A stretch of DNA of 64,000 bases from Couchioplanes caeruleus (GCF_023499255.1 NZ_CP092183.1:937501-1001500); one strand, 5' to 3'; shown: positions 36,612 through 46,112, numbered from the stretch's first letter. A program made the numbers and translations. The notes: generated by a model from the letters alone, not told the origin.

Positions 36612-38138
36612 ATGGCGGATCTCTCTGAGGATTACCGCCTCGGCCCCGGCTGGGACGAGATGTTCGCGGAGCCCGGCCTGCCCCGGGAGAGCTATGCGGC
36701 GCTGCACGCCACGCTGCAGCCGCTCTCCGGCGCTGAGCTGGGCGCCCGGGCGGAGGTGCTGGCCCACGCCTTCGCCGGCCGGGATGCATCCGAGCCCGGC
36801 GTGGAGCGCCGGCTCGCGCTCGACATCGTCCCCCGCATCATCGCGGCCGCCGAGTGGCGCGCCGTCGAGCGTGGGGTCGCCCAGCGGATCCGCGCGCTGG
36901 AGGCCTTCCTCGCCGACGTGTACGGGCCCGGCCAGGTGCTCGCCGACGGCGTCGTGCCGCGCCGCATCATCGCCACCAGCGCCCACTTCCTGCGGGCCGC
37001 GGCCGGCATCAACCCGCCCAACGGCGTCCGCGTCCACGTGGCCGGCGTCGATCTCGTCCGCGACGAGCGGGGCGCGTTCCGGGTGCTCGCGGACGACGTA
37101 CGCATCCCGTCCGGGGCGGGCTTCCTGCTGGAGAACCGGCGCGCTGTGGCCCAGGTGCTCCCCGAGGTCTTCGCCGCCGCCCGGGTCCTGCCGGTGGAGT
37201 CGTACCCGGTGATGCTGCTGCGGGCCCTGCGCGCGGCGGCGCCCGTGGGGGTCGGCGATCCGACGGTCGTGGTGCTCAGCCCGGGCGTGCACAACGCCGG
37301 GTACGCCGAGCACGCGCTGCTGGCCCGGGAGATGGGCGTCGAGCTGGTCGAGGGCCGTGACCTGGTCTGCGCCGGAAACGACGTCGCCGTGCGGACGACC
37401 GCGGGGGAGCAGCGCGTCGACGTCGTCCACCGGCGCATCGACGACGACTTCCTCGACCCGGTCCACTTCCGGGCCGACTCCGTCATCGGCGTCGCCGGGC
37501 TGCTCAACGCGGCGCGGGCCGGGCGGGTCACCATCGCCAACGCGGTCGGCAACGGCATCGCCGACGACAGGCTGCTCTACACCTACGTGCCGGACCTGAT
37601 CCGGTACTACCTGGACGAGGAGCCGCTGCTGCCCAACGTGGACACGTACCGGCTGGATGAGCCCGGCGTCCTGGACTATGTGCTGACCCGTCTCGGCGAA
37701 CTGGTGCTCAAGCCGGTCGACGCGGTGGGCGGCGGGGGCGTCGTCGTCGGCTCGCTCGCGACCTCGGCGGAGCTGGAGTCGGTCGCGTCGGCGATCACGG
37801 CGGACCCACGCGGCTGGATCGCCCAGCGGGAGGTCGAGCTCTCCACCGTGCCGACGCTGGTCGGCGACGGGCTGCGCGGCCGGCAGGTGCAGCTGCGCTC
37901 GTACGCGGTCAACGACGGCGACGAGATCCGGGTGCTCCCCGGCGGCCTCACCCGGGTGACGCTGCCAGGTTCCGGCCCGGGCGACGGTTCCAAGGACACC
38001 TGGGTGCTCGACTCCTCTCCCGCCCCCGACGCTCACCGTGCGGCGGCAGTGACGCTGCCGGTGGCCGGCCGCCCGGATCCGGGTCCCACCGGCGTGGGTG
38101 AGGCTCATCGGCAGCAACAGGGAGCGCGGGGATGCTGA
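36612..38138 (+). CDS. circularly permuted type 2 ATP-grasp protein
   Basis: A 508-residue protein of the circularly permuted ATP-grasp group. It has an N-terminal conserved DIVPRIIAAAEWRAVERGV and RALEAFLADVYGPGQVL, the central FRVLADDVRIPSG, VLSPGVHNAGYAEHALLA, VHRRIDDDFLDPVHF, and the ATP-binding LVLKPVDAVGGGGVVVG. Members are predicted peptide- or amide-ligating enzymes and nearly always accompany an alpha-E protein and a transglutaminase-like protein, as here. It overlaps the alpha-E gene by 7 nt. No substrate is known. Confidence 0.92.
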   Translation: MADLSEDYRLGPGWDEMFAEPGLPRESYAALHATLQPLSGAELGARAEVLAHAFAGRDASEPGVERRLALDIVPRIIAAAEWRAVERGVAQRIRALEAFLADVYGPGQVLADGVVPRRIIATSAHFLRAAAGINPPNGVRVHVAGVDLVRDERGAFRVLADDVRIPSGAGFLLENRRAVAQVLPEVFAAARVLPVESYPVMLLRALRAAAPVGVGDPTVVVLSPGVHNAGYAEHALLAREMGVELVEGRDLVCAGNDVAVRTTAGEQRVDVVHRRIDDDFLDPVHFRADSVIGVAGLLNAARAGRVTIANAVGNGIADDRLLYTYVPDLIRYYLDEEPLLPNVDTYRLDEPGVLDYVLTRLGELVLKPVDAVGGGGVVVGSLATSAELESVASAITADPRGWIAQREVELSTVPTLVGDGLRGRQVQLRSYAVNDGDEIRVLPGGLTRVTLPGSGPGDGSKDTWVLDSSPAPDAHRAAAVTLPVAGRPDPGPTGVGEAHRQQQGARGC

Positions 38139-39037
38139 GCCGCGTCGCCGAGTCGCTGTACTGGATCGGCCGGTACGTCGAACGCGCCGAGGGCACCGCC
38201 CGCATCATCGATGTGCACCTGCAGCGCGTGCGCGTGGACCCGTGGACCGACGAGGACCGGGCCTGCCGGTCGCTGCTGGCCGTGATGGGCATGCCCGGCC
38301 GGGACGACCCGGTCACGTCAGCGGACGTGGTCGCGGTGCTCGGCCTCGACGAGCGCAGCACTGCCTCGGTCGCCGGTGCGCTTGCCGCCGCCCGGGAGAA
38401 CGCCCGCGGCATCCCGGAAGCCCTCTCCGCCGAGATGCGGGAATGTCTCACCGTCACCCGGCATGACCTCGCCGACGCGTTCTTCCGATCGGTACGGGAA
38501 CGGTGCGCGGTCATGGCTGGGCTCACCGAGGCCACCATGAGCCGCGACGAGGGCTGGCGGTTCCTCGTGCTCGGGCGCAGCGTCGAACGGGTCGACATGA
38601 CCGCGCGGCTGCTGCGTACGCACGAAAAGATGGGCGGCATCGTGCCGTCGTGGCTGACGCTGCTGCGGTCCTGTGGGGCGTGGGAGACGTTCCAGCGGAC
38701 GTACCGTGGCTCCCTCGACGACCGGCACGCCGCGGAGTTCCTGCTGCTCGACCGGCTGTTCCCCCGCTCGGTCTTCGCCGCCCTCGGCGCCGCCGAGGCG
38801 TGCCTGTCCGACCTGGAGCCCGACCCGGGCCGTTCCGGTGTCGCGACCGACGCGCAGCGGCTCCTCGGGCGGGCCCGCACCAACCTCGAGTTCCGCGGCG
38901 CCGACGAGCTGATCGACGACCTGGCGCCGGTGCTGGCCGACCTGGAACGTACGTGTTCGCAGGTCGACGAGGCGGTGTCGCGCCGCTACTTCCCCCGGAC
39001 CGCGGCGGTCACCTGGATGTCGGAAGTGGTGGCATGA
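38132..39037 (+). CDS. alpha-E domain-containing protein
   Basis: A 301-residue all-helical protein beginning LSRVAESLYWIGRYVERAEG, the hallmark of the alpha-E family. It also has RSVERVDMTARLLRTHEKM and a repeated helix ending RRYFP. It is encoded between the ATP-grasp enzyme (7-nt overlap) and the transglutaminase (ATGA overlap), so the three are coupled. The family is thought to work with the ATP-grasp ligase, but its biochemical role is unknown. Confidence 0.92.
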   Translation: MLSRVAESLYWIGRYVERAEGTARIIDVHLQRVRVDPWTDEDRACRSLLAVMGMPGRDDPVTSADVVAVLGLDERSTASVAGALAAARENARGIPEALSAEMRECLTVTRHDLADAFFRSVRERCAVMAGLTEATMSRDEGWRFLVLGRSVERVDMTARLLRTHEKMGGIVPSWLTLLRSCGAWETFQRTYRGSLDDRHAAEFLLLDRLFPRSVFAALGAAEACLSDLEPDPGRSGVATDAQRLLGRARTNLEFRGADELIDDLAPVLADLERTCSQVDEAVSRRYFPRTAAVTWMSEVVA

Positions 39038-39948
39038 CGAGCCCGATGACCGACAACTGGCGGCTCAAGATCGAGCACCGGAGCGGCTTCGACTACGCCG
39101 GGCCGGTGTCGTCGTCGTACCACGAGGCCCGCATGTGGCCCCGCAACGAGGCGCGCCAGGCGGTGCTGGACGCGCATGTCGAGGTGTGGCCGCCGGCGCG
39201 CACATACCGCTACGAGGACTACTGGGGCACGGTCGTCACGGCGTTCGACCTGCAGGCGCCGCACGAGACGGTGACGGTCACCGCCACTTCCACAGTGGAA
39301 ACACAGCCGCCCGGCGACCTCATCGACGACGGCGAAGGGGCGGGCTGGCCGGACCTGGCCGTCCCGGAAACCGTCGACCGCTGGTACGAGTTGCTCCGGC
39401 CCACCCCGCGCACCGGCCTCACCGACGAGCTGACGGCCATCGCGGCGGACATCCGCGGTGCCCACTCGACCCCGCACGCCGCGGCGCTGGCAGCCTGCGA
39501 GTTCGTCCGCGCCGAGGTCGCCGTCCGGCCCGGCCCCCGCGGTGCCGTCGTCGCCACCGGGCCTGCGGACGCCGGCGGGCAGAGCGCCGCCCGCGATGTC
39601 GGGGAGCTGCGCCGAGGGGCCTGCCAGGACATCAGCCACCTGACCGTGGGGCTGCTGCGGGCGATGGGCGTGCCGGCCCGGTACGTCTCCGGCTACCTGC
39701 ACCCGGCGCCGGCCGCGGCGATCGGGGACACGGTCGCCGGGCAGAGCCACGCCTGGGTCGAGTGGTGGGTCGGCCGCTGGACCGCGTTCGACCCGGTCAA
39801 CGGCGTGCCGGTCGGCGAACGGCACGTCGTGGTCGGCCGGGGCCGCGAACACGGTGACGTGCCGCCCCTGAAAGCCCTGTACCCCGGCCCCGCCGGGTCC
39901 GGTGGCACCGGCCGGGCCGTCGAGGTGACGATCACCCGGCTCCGCTGA
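39034..39948 (+). CDS. transglutaminase-like cysteine protease family protein
   Basis: A 304-residue protein with an N-terminal beta domain (KIEHRSGFDYAGPVSSSYHE) typical of bacterial transglutaminase-like proteins. The catalytic triad is Cys in RRGACQDISHL, His in GQSHAWVEWWVG and Asp in AFDPVNGVPV. It is likely cytoplasmic (no signal peptide). It probably acts as an amidase or protease opposing, or paired with, the ATP-grasp ligase of the operon. Confidence 0.92.
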   Translation: MTSPMTDNWRLKIEHRSGFDYAGPVSSSYHEARMWPRNEARQAVLDAHVEVWPPARTYRYEDYWGTVVTAFDLQAPHETVTVTATSTVETQPPGDLIDDGEGAGWPDLAVPETVDRWYELLRPTPRTGLTDELTAIAADIRGAHSTPHAAALAACEFVRAEVAVRPGPRGAVVATGPADAGGQSAARDVGELRRGACQDISHLTVGLLRAMGVPARYVSGYLHPAPAAAIGDTVAGQSHAWVEWWVGRWTAFDPVNGVPVGERHVVVGRGREHGDVPPLKALYPGPAGSGGTGRAVEVTITRLR

Positions 39949-40027
39949 TCGTTCGTCGCTTCGTCGCTTCGCTGCGGCGCCGGAGGCCGACGGCGTCCGC
40001 CATCCGGCCGGCGTGTCCGGCTCCGGG

Positions 40028-41788
40028 TCAGGCGTCGTTCTCGATCGTGCAGACGACGGTGCCGGCCGCGATGGTGTCGCCGACCTTGAGGGACAGACCG
40101 GACACCGTGCCCGCGGAGTGCGCGGTCAGCGGCTGCTCCATCTTCATCGCCTCGACCACGATGATGGTGTCGCCCTCGTGGACCTGATCGCCGTCGGCGA
40201 CCGCCACCTTGGCCACCGTGCCCTGCATGGGGGCGGTCAGCGCGCCCGCACCACCCGCGGCGGAGGCGGCGGCCGACCCGCTTCCCCGGCGGGCCGGTCG
40301 ACGCGGGCCGGCTGCTGAGGGCGTACCCGTCATGAGGGTCCGGGGGATGGTCACCTCCAGGCGCTTGCCGCCGACCTCGACCACGACGGTCTCGCGCTCG
40401 GGCGCCTCGGGCGCCGCGGCCGCGGGCGGGGTGAAGGCCGGGACGCCGCCCTCCCATTCCGTCTCGATCCAGCGGGTGTGCACGGTGAAGGGCTCGCCGG
40501 TGAACGCCGGGTCGCGCACGACCAGGCGGTGGAACGGGAGCACGGTGGCGATGCCCTCGATCACCGTCTCGTCGAGCACCCGGCGGGCGCGCTCGAGGGC
40601 CTCCGCCCGGGTCGCGCCGGTCACGATGATCTTCGCCAGCATGGAGTCGAAGTTGCCCCCGATCACGCTGCCCGCCTCGACGCCCGCGTCGACCCGGACA
40701 CCGGGCCCGGAAGGCCAGGTCAGCGCGGTCACCGTGCCCGGCGCGGGCAGGAAGTTGCGGCCCGCGTCCTCGCCGTTGATGCGGAACTCGATGGCGTGCC
40801 CGCGCGGCTCCGGGTCCTCGCTGAGCGCCAGCGGCAGGCCGTCGGCGATGCGGAACTGCTCGCGCACGAGGTCGATCCCGGCGGTCTCCTCGCTGACCGG
40901 GTGCTCGACCTGCAGGCGGGTGTTGACCTCCAGGAACGAGATCGTCCCGTCCTGGCCGACCAGGTATTCGACGGTGCCGGCGCCGTGGTATCCGGCCTCG
41001 CGGCAGATCGCCTTGGCGCTGGAGTGGATGCGCTCGCGCTGCTCGGCGTTCAGGAACGGCGCGGGTGCCTCCTCGACGAGTTTCTGGTGGCGGCGCTGCA
41101 GGGAGCAGTCGCGCGTGCCCACCACCACGACGTTCCCGTGCGTGTCGGCGAGAACCTGGGCCTCCACGTGACGCGGCCGGTCCAGGTAGCGCTCGACGAA
41201 GCACTCGCCGCGCCCGAACGCCGCGACCGCCTCCCGGGTCGCCGACTCGAACAGCGCCGGGATCTCCTCCAGCGTGCGGGCCACCTTCAGCCCGCGGCCG
41301 CCGCCGCCGAACGCCGCCTTGATGGCGACCGGCAGGCCGTGCTCCCGGGCGAACGCGACGATCTCGTCGGCGCCGGCCGCCGGCTCGGCGGTGCCCGGCA
41401 CCAGCGGCGCGCCGGCCCGCTGCGCGATGTGCCGCGCGGTGACCTTGTCACCGAGGTCGCGGATCGCCGCCGGCGAGGGACCGATCCAGGTCAGACCCGC
41501 ATCGAGTACGGCCTGAGCGAACTCGGCGTTCTCGCTGAGGAACCCGTAGCCGGGATGCACCGCGTCGGCACCGCTGCGCCGGGCGACGTCGATCAGCTTG
41601 TCGATGCGCAGATAGGTTTCCGCCGCCGTCTCCCCGCCGAGCGCATAAGCCTCGTCGGCGAGCCGCGCGGGTGGCGCGTCCCGGTCGCTGTCGGCGTAGA
41701 CGGCGACGCTGGTCAGGCCTGCGTCCCTGCAGGCCCGGATGACACGGACGGCGATCTCGCCGCGGTTGGCGATCAAAACCTTGCGCAC
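40028..41788 (-). CDS. acyl-CoA carboxylase alpha subunit (biotin carboxylase plus BCCP)
   Basis: A 586-residue biotinylated subunit. The biotin carboxylase domain starts [18 protein letters not shown] and has the ATP loop [12 protein letters not shown], the motif [19 protein letters not shown], and [17 protein letters not shown]. An Ala-rich linker leads to the biotinyl domain, whose EAMKMEQ places the biotin lysine at residue 549. It pairs with the beta subunit at 54698-56284 and epsilon at 48084-48281 to carboxylate acetyl- or propionyl-CoA. GTG 41788 is preceded by TAGGCT with 6 nt between. It is divergent from padR, 66 bp away. Confidence 0.94.
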   Translation of the reverse strand: MRKVLIANRGEIAVRVIRACRDAGLTSVAVYADSDRDAPPARLADEAYALGGETAAETYLRIDKLIDVARRSGADAVHPGYGFLSENAEFAQAVLDAGLTWIGPSPAAIRDLGDKVTARHIAQRAGAPLVPGTAEPAAGADEIVAFAREHGLPVAIKAAFGGGGRGLKVARTLEEIPALFESATREAVAAFGRGECFVERYLDRPRHVEAQVLADTHGNVVVVGTRDCSLQRRHQKLVEEAPAPFLNAEQRERIHSSAKAICREAGYHGAGTVEYLVGQDGTISFLEVNTRLQVEHPVSEETAGIDLVREQFRIADGLPLALSEDPEPRGHAIEFRINGEDAGRNFLPAPGTVTALTWPSGPGVRVDAGVEAGSVIGGNFDSMLAKIIVTGATRAEALERARRVLDETVIEGIATVLPFHRLVVRDPAFTGEPFTVHTRWIETEWEGGVPAFTPPAAAAPEAPERETVVVEVGGKRLEVTIPRTLMTGTPSAAGPRRPARRGSGSAAASAAGGAGALTAPMQGTVAKVAVADGDQVHEGDTIIVVEAMKMEQPLTAHSAGTVSGLSLKVGDTIAAGTVVCTIENDA

Positions 41789-41794
41789 GGGCTG

Positions 41795-41800
41795 AGCCTA
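41795..41800 (-). promoter_or_regulatory. -10 box TAGGCT of the carboxylase alpha gene (leaderless)
   Basis: On the minus strand TAGGCT ends exactly 6 nt before GTG 41788. It lies in the divergent alpha/padR region. Confidence 0.65.
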
Positions 41801-41827
41801 CCGGCCGGTACCGACATGCGCGCTCAG

Positions 41828-41847
41828 TCAAGTTTGCCTATTACGCT
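41828..41847 (+). promoter_or_regulatory. putative PadR operator overlapping the padR -10 box
   Basis: TCAAGTTTGCCTATT at 41828-41842 runs into TACGCT (41842-41847), which ends 7 nt before ATG 41855. The 15-mer recurs with two mismatches at 42422-42436 before the ABC genes. Two matching sites in front of the regulator and its neighbour operon suggest autoregulation. Confidence 0.6.
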
Positions 41848-41854
41848 GACGTCC

Positions 41855-42421
41855 ATGTCCGCCACCCGCATGATGATTCTCGGCATCGTCCAGTGGATGC
41901 AGCCGGTGCACGGCTACGACGTCCGCCGCGAGCTGCTGAGCTGGAACGCCGACAAGTGGGCCAACGTCCAGCCCGGCTCGATCTACCACGGCCTGCGCAA
42001 GCTCTCCGAGGAAGGCCTGCTGCGGGAGGTGGCGACCGAGCAGGTCGGGGCGCGGCCGGCGCGGACCACGTACGAGATCACCGAGAAGGGCGTGGCCGAA
42101 TTCGAGTCGCTGCTGCGCGGCAACTGGTGGAACCTGAGCGGGTCGCCGGACCCGTTCATGGCGGCCTTCTCCTTCCTCCCGGCCCTGCCGCGCGAGGAGG
42201 CGGCCGCGGCGCTGCGGAACCGGGCGACGCAGCTCGAGGCGGGGAACAAGCAGCTGGCGGCGGCGATGGGGTCGGACTGGGGGGCCAAGAAGCCGGTGTA
42301 CGTGAACTGGATGTGGGAGCTGGCGATGGAGCGGGCGGAAGCGGAGATCCGGTGGTGCTCGCGGGTGGCCGGGCTGATCGAGGCCGGGACGGCGTACTTT
42401 CCAGCACCCGGCGGAAAATAA
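41855..42421 (+). CDS. PadR-family transcriptional regulator
   Basis: A 188-residue PadR-family repressor. The N-terminal winged helix reads MMILGIVQWMQPVHGYDVRR, then PGSIYHGLRKLSEEGLL and the wing RTTYEITEKG. A C-terminal helical dimerisation domain of the Vir type follows. It precedes a two-gene ABC exporter on the same strand, the usual arrangement for PadR regulators of drug-efflux pumps. It probably binds the 15-mer shared by both promoters. Confidence 0.92.
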   Translation: MSATRMMILGIVQWMQPVHGYDVRRELLSWNADKWANVQPGSIYHGLRKLSEEGLLREVATEQVGARPARTTYEITEKGVAEFESLLRGNWWNLSGSPDPFMAAFSFLPALPREEAAAALRNRATQLEAGNKQLAAAMGSDWGAKKPVYVNWMWELAMERAEAEIRWCSRVAGLIEAGTAYFPAPGGK

Positions 42422-42457
42422 TCAAGTTTGACTACTCGCCCTGGCCGGTCCTACGCT
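42422..42457 (+). promoter_or_regulatory. promoter and putative PadR operator of the ABC exporter
   Basis: TTGACT (42428-42433) and TACGCT (42452-42457) are spaced 18 bp. The -35 box lies within TCAAGTTTGACTACT (42422-42436), the second copy of the padR-site motif, so bound repressor would block RNA polymerase. A leader of about 105 nt follows. Confidence 0.6.
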
Positions 42458-42566
42458 GCCTTCCGGCGGCGGGGCCTCTTCGTCGGTCTTTCCGCCTGAC
42501 AGCGGCGGTCTCTGCCTGCCGCTGCACGGCGGCGGGCCGCGGGCCCGCCCACAAGTGGGGGCCGAG

Positions 42567-43517
42567 ATGATCGAAACGCGGGGACTGCGCAAGTCGTTCA
42601 CGTCCCGCCAAGGTAAAGAGAAGAAGACCGTCGAGGCCGTCCGCGGCGTCGACCTGACCGTCGACGAGGGAGAGATCTTCGGCTTCCTGGGGCCCAACGG
42701 CGCCGGCAAGACCACCACATTGCGCATGCTCGCCACGCTGATCGAACCCGACGGCGGCACCGCCGTCGTCGCCGGCGCGGACCTGCGGAAGAACCCCGGC
42801 GAGGTGCGGCGCCGCATCGGGTACGTCGCCCAGGGCGGCGCGACCTGGGACGACTCCACGGCCCGCGAAGAGCTGATCCTCCAGGCGCGCCTCTACGGCA
42901 TCTCCCGCGCGGACGCCCAGGGCCGGACCGAGCGGGTGCTCGAGGCGTTCAACCTCGCCGCGTACGCCGACCGCAAGTGCAAGACCTACTCGGGTGGCCA
43001 GCGCCGCCGGGTCGACATCGCGCTCGGCATCATCCACGAACCCAAGGTGGTCTTCCTCGACGAGCCCACCACCGGCCTCGACCCGCAGAGCCGGGCCCAC
43101 ATGTGGGACGAGATCCGCCGCCTGCGCGCCGAAGGCATCACGGTGTTCATCACCACGCACTACCTCGACGAGGCCGACGCGCTCTGCGACCGCATCTCGA
43201 TCATGGACAACGGCGAGATCGTCGCCTCCGGCACGCCGGAGGAGCTGAAACGGGAGATCTCCGGCGACGTCGTCCGCGTCGGAGTCGACTCGCCGGCCCG
43301 GGCGGCGGAGGTTCTCGGCTCGGCCGACTTCGTCACCAAGCTCGAGACCCACGACGACAGCGTCCGCCTCTACGTCGACGAGGGCGCCGCGGCGATCCCC
43401 CTGGTCCTGCGCGCGCTCGACGCCGCAGCCGTACCGCTCGGCACCATCGAGCTGCACCGGCCCACCCTCGACGACGTGTTCCTGACCAAGACCGGCCGAT
43501 CGCTGCGGGAGAGCTGA
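42567..43517 (+). CDS. ABC transporter ATP-binding protein, DrrA-like
   Basis: A 316-residue ATPase of the daunorubicin-resistance type. Walker A GPNGAGKTTT, Q-loop YVAQGG, signature YSGGQRRRVDIALG, Walker B VVFLDEPTTGLDP, H-loop ITTHYLDEAD, and a DrrA-type C-terminal regulatory region (HRPTLDDVFLTKTG). ATG 42567 has GGGGG about 5 nt upstream; GTG 42555 is an alternative. It forms a pump with the permease that follows after 3 nt. The substrate is probably a hydrophobic or toxic compound, unknown. Confidence 0.93.
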   Translation: MIETRGLRKSFTSRQGKEKKTVEAVRGVDLTVDEGEIFGFLGPNGAGKTTTLRMLATLIEPDGGTAVVAGADLRKNPGEVRRRIGYVAQGGATWDDSTAREELILQARLYGISRADAQGRTERVLEAFNLAAYADRKCKTYSGGQRRRVDIALGIIHEPKVVFLDEPTTGLDPQSRAHMWDEIRRLRAEGITVFITTHYLDEADALCDRISIMDNGEIVASGTPEELKREISGDVVRVGVDSPARAAEVLGSADFVTKLETHDDSVRLYVDEGAAAIPLVLRALDAAAVPLGTIELHRPTLDDVFLTKTGRSLRES

Positions 43518-43520
43518 GCC

Positions 43521-44276
43521 ATGAAACTGCTACGCGACACGTGGCTGATCTTCCAGCGACAGGCGCTGCTCCTGCTCCGCAACCCGGTCTGGATCCTCGT
43601 CGGCGTGTTCCAGCCGGTGATGTACCTGCTGCTCTTCGCGCCGCTGCTGAAGCCGGCCCTGAACGTGCGCACCAACGCCGAGGCGTACGAGATCTTCGTA
43701 CCCGGCCTGCTGGTCCTGCTCGCCATCTTCGGCGGCCTCTTCCAAGGCTTCGGCCTGATCGCGGAACTCCGCGCCGGAGTCATCGAACGCTCCCGCGTCA
43801 CCCCGGTCAGCCGCTTCGCCCTGCTGCTCGGCCGCTCCCTGAGGGACACGGTGTCGCTGCTCGCCCAGGCGGTCATCATCACGCTGCTGGCCTTGCTGTT
43901 CGACCTGCGCGTGGTCCTCGGGAACCTGCTGCTGGCGTACCTGATGCTGGCCCTGATCTCGCTCATGACCTCGGCGGTGTCCTACGGCGTGGCGGCCTCG
44001 GTGAAGAGCGAGGACGTCCTTGCGCCGCTGATGAACACGGTCGCGCAGCCGGTGCTGTTGCTGTCCGGCATTCTGCTGCCTTTGACGTTCGCGCCGGGGT
44101 GGTTGCAGGGGATCGCGGATTGGAACCCGTTCTCGTGGGCGGTCGACGGGGTGCGGGCGTTGTTCCGGGGAGACCTGGGAGCTCCCGCTGTGTGGCAGGG
44201 GCTCGTCATCATGGCCGTGCTCGCCGTGGCGGCAATCACCTGGGCGGCGCGACTGTTCGCCCGAAGCGTCCGGTAG
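43521..44276 (+). CDS. ABC-2 type transporter permease, DrrB-like
   Basis: A 251-residue integral membrane protein with about six TM helices. It shows the ABC-2 features NPVWILVGVFQPVMYLLLF, RAGVIERSRVTPVSRFALLLGR, the conserved LLSGILLPLTFAP loop and NPFSWAVDGVRALFRGD. It is translated 3 nt after the ATPase gene and ends at a hairpin terminator, so padR-ATPase-permease form one regulated unit. Confidence 0.92.
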   Translation: MKLLRDTWLIFQRQALLLLRNPVWILVGVFQPVMYLLLFAPLLKPALNVRTNAEAYEIFVPGLLVLLAIFGGLFQGFGLIAELRAGVIERSRVTPVSRFALLLGRSLRDTVSLLAQAVIITLLALLFDLRVVLGNLLLAYLMLALISLMTSAVSYGVAASVKSEDVLAPLMNTVAQPVLLLSGILLPLTFAPGWLQGIADWNPFSWAVDGVRALFRGDLGAPAVWQGLVIMAVLAVAAITWAARLFARSVR

Positions 44277-44284
44277 GAACGCGG

Positions 44285-44320
44285 CCGGCCGCCGCGACAC
44301 TCGTCATTCGCGGCGGCCGG
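44285..44320. terminator. bidirectional hairpin terminator between permease and maf
   Basis: A perfect 13-bp stem (CCGGCCGCCGCGA, 44285-44297, with 44308-44320) and 10-nt loop lie between two convergent genes. It lacks a T-tract, as is common in high-GC actinobacteria. Confidence 0.7.
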
Positions 44321-44338
44321 TCCGCTACCTGAGGTCGG

Positions 44339-44956
44339 TCAGCGACTCTTCCACAATTCGGGGACACTCACACCGAACGTCATGAGCAGCTTCCGGAACA
44401 ACGGAAGCGACAACCCGACCACATTCCCGTGATCCCCCTCGATCCGCTCGACAAAGGCCCCGCCGAGCCCATCGATGGTGAAAGACCCGGCAACGTGCAG
44501 CGGCTCGCCACTGGACACGTACGCATCGATCTCGTCGTCCGTGAGATCGGCGAAATGCACGACCGTTGCGCCGACGTCCTCGGCCTGCTTCCCGCTGGTC
44601 AGATCGGTGAGATGGTGCCCGGTGTGCAACACGCCGGACCGCCCCCGCATGGCCCGCCACCGGGTCGCAGCCTCCTGGGCGTCCGCCGGCTTGCCGAGAA
44701 TCTGCCCGTCAAAGGCCAACACGGAATCGCAGCCGAGCACCAGGACGTCGGGCTCGGAAGGCAGGGTGGTCGCCACAGCCTGAGCCTTCATCCGAGCCAG
44801 GGCCAGACACATCTCGTACGCGTCATCCGTCTGAACGACGGACTCGTCGACGCCGCTGACCTGTACGGAAGGGTCAAAGCCTGCGGCGCGGAGGAGTTGG
44901 AGGCGGGCGGGGCTGGCCGAGGCGAGGATAAGCCGGGGGCCGTTGTCGGTACGCAC
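44339..44956 (-). CDS. maf: Maf-family nucleotide pyrophosphatase
   Basis: About 205 residues. Maf proteins hydrolyse dTTP/UTP or modified nucleotides. Seen are LILASASPARLQLLRAAGF (the typical SASPRR-like start), the VLGCDSVLAFDGQILGKP segment and the YVSSGEPLHVAGSFTIDGLG catalytic region with Asp/Glu. GTG 44956 is preferred because TACCGT lies 8 nt upstream; TTG 44965 would add three residues. In many actinobacteria maf sits between carboxylase alpha and epsilon genes, and here it keeps that relative position. Confidence 0.9.
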   Translation of the reverse strand: MRTDNGPRLILASASPARLQLLRAAGFDPSVQVSGVDESVVQTDDAYEMCLALARMKAQAVATTLPSEPDVLVLGCDSVLAFDGQILGKPADAQEAATRWRAMRGRSGVLHTGHHLTDLTSGKQAEDVGATVVHFADLTDDEIDAYVSSGEPLHVAGSFTIDGLGGAFVERIEGDHGNVVGLSLPLFRKLLMTFGVSVPELWKSR

Positions 44957-44999
44957 GAGCGCCAACGGTACAAGCCGGAGGGGCCGGGGGCGGTTGTGC

Positions 45000-46112
45000 C
45001 TACCCGGAGCTGCTGGTGGACCGCCTGCGGCGCAGCCGCAAGACGCCGCCTAGGGCCAAGGCTGCCAAAGCGATTGCGCCGACCGCGATCAGCGGGGTTG
45101 CGTTGCTTTTGGCTTCGGGGTTTGCGGGTGCGGCCTCAGCGGGAGTCGTGGGTGTCGAGGTGGGGGGAGTGGCACTCGGACTTGCTGACGCATGCGTTGT
45201 GTCATCGCTCAGAGCGGCGACGATGTTGACGATGCCGTGCCCATACTCAGGGTCGACACCGGGTGCGCCCTTGTCTGTGGCGGTCTGCTCGAGTCTCTCA
45301 ACGACCTCCTCGGCCGTCATGTCGGGGTATTTGCTGCGCAGCAGAGCAGCAGCCCCAGAGACGATGGCTGCGGAGTCCGACGTCCCAGTCCCGGTGCGGT
45401 ATTGACCCCGGTTGCTTGTGCTTTCGATGTCTTCGCCCGGGGCCATCAAATCCAGGGCCGGACCAGTCACAGATATATCCGCCTTTCGACCTTTTCTGTT
45501 GACCGCGCCCACGGCTGCGATTGAGTCCAGGACCGCGGGTGCTGTGACGCCGACATTCTGGGGCTTGTTACCCGCGGACGCGACGACGACCACGTCGGCG
45601 TCGGCGGCCGCTTGGACGGCTGTCATCGTCGCTGCGTTGAGTCCTCCCCCGACGGAGATGTTGATGACCTGTGCTCCGTGGGCGACCGCGTACCTAATCG
45701 CTGGACCCAATTCTGCGTTTCTCGGCTCCTCGGTATCCAGGACGCGAATGGGAAGGATCTTGGCGTCAGGCGCGATGCCCAGGGCGCCTACGCCCGATCT
45801 ACCGTGCGCGGCAATCAGGCCGGCCATCCCCGTTCCGTGGCCGGTCTTATCGATCTGACCGTTTCCACCCTTTTTCACGAAGTCAGTGCCGGCGAGGATG
45901 CTGCCGGCTAGATCAGGATGTCTGCTCACACCGGAATCAATGACGGCTACCGTCACCCCTTCTCCGGTTGAAATGCGATGAGCTGTCGCAATGTCGAGCG
46001 ACTTGAGATGCCACTGCCTGTCGCGAATGAAGTCCGCGTTCGCGGGAGTTGCGGGAGCGACGATCCCGAAGCTCGCCGCCACAGCTCCGACAGCCAATAG
46101 CGAGCGTCTCAT
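45000..46112 (-). CDS. mycP: type VII secretion-associated subtilisin-like protease (mycosin)
   Basis: A 370-residue membrane-anchored S8 protease. The signal peptide ends around ANA-D (residue 26). The catalytic triad is Asp59 in VAVIDSGV, His92 in GHGTGMAG and Ser245 in GTSDSAAIVSG. A Ser/Thr/Pro linker, a TM helix (LIAVGAIALAALALGGVL) and a basic tail follow. This is the MycP plan. The start overlaps the upstream gene stop (ATGA). GC content looks visibly lower than the surroundings. No EccB/C/D/E core genes are nearby. Confidence 0.9.
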   Translation of the reverse strand: MRRSLLAVGAVAASFGIVAPATPANADFIRDRQWHLKSLDIATAHRISTGEGVTVAVIDSGVSRHPDLAGSILAGTDFVKKGGNGQIDKTGHGTGMAGLIAAHGRSGVGALGIAPDAKILPIRVLDTEEPRNAELGPAIRYAVAHGAQVINISVGGGLNAATMTAVQAAADADVVVVASAGNKPQNVGVTAPAVLDSIAAVGAVNRKGRKADISVTGPALDLMAPGEDIESTSNRGQYRTGTGTSDSAAIVSGAAALLRSKYPDMTAEEVVERLEQTATDKGAPGVDPEYGHGIVNIVAALSDDTTHASASPSATPPTSTPTTPAEAAPANPEAKSNATPLIAVGAIALAALALGGVLRLRRRRSTSSSG

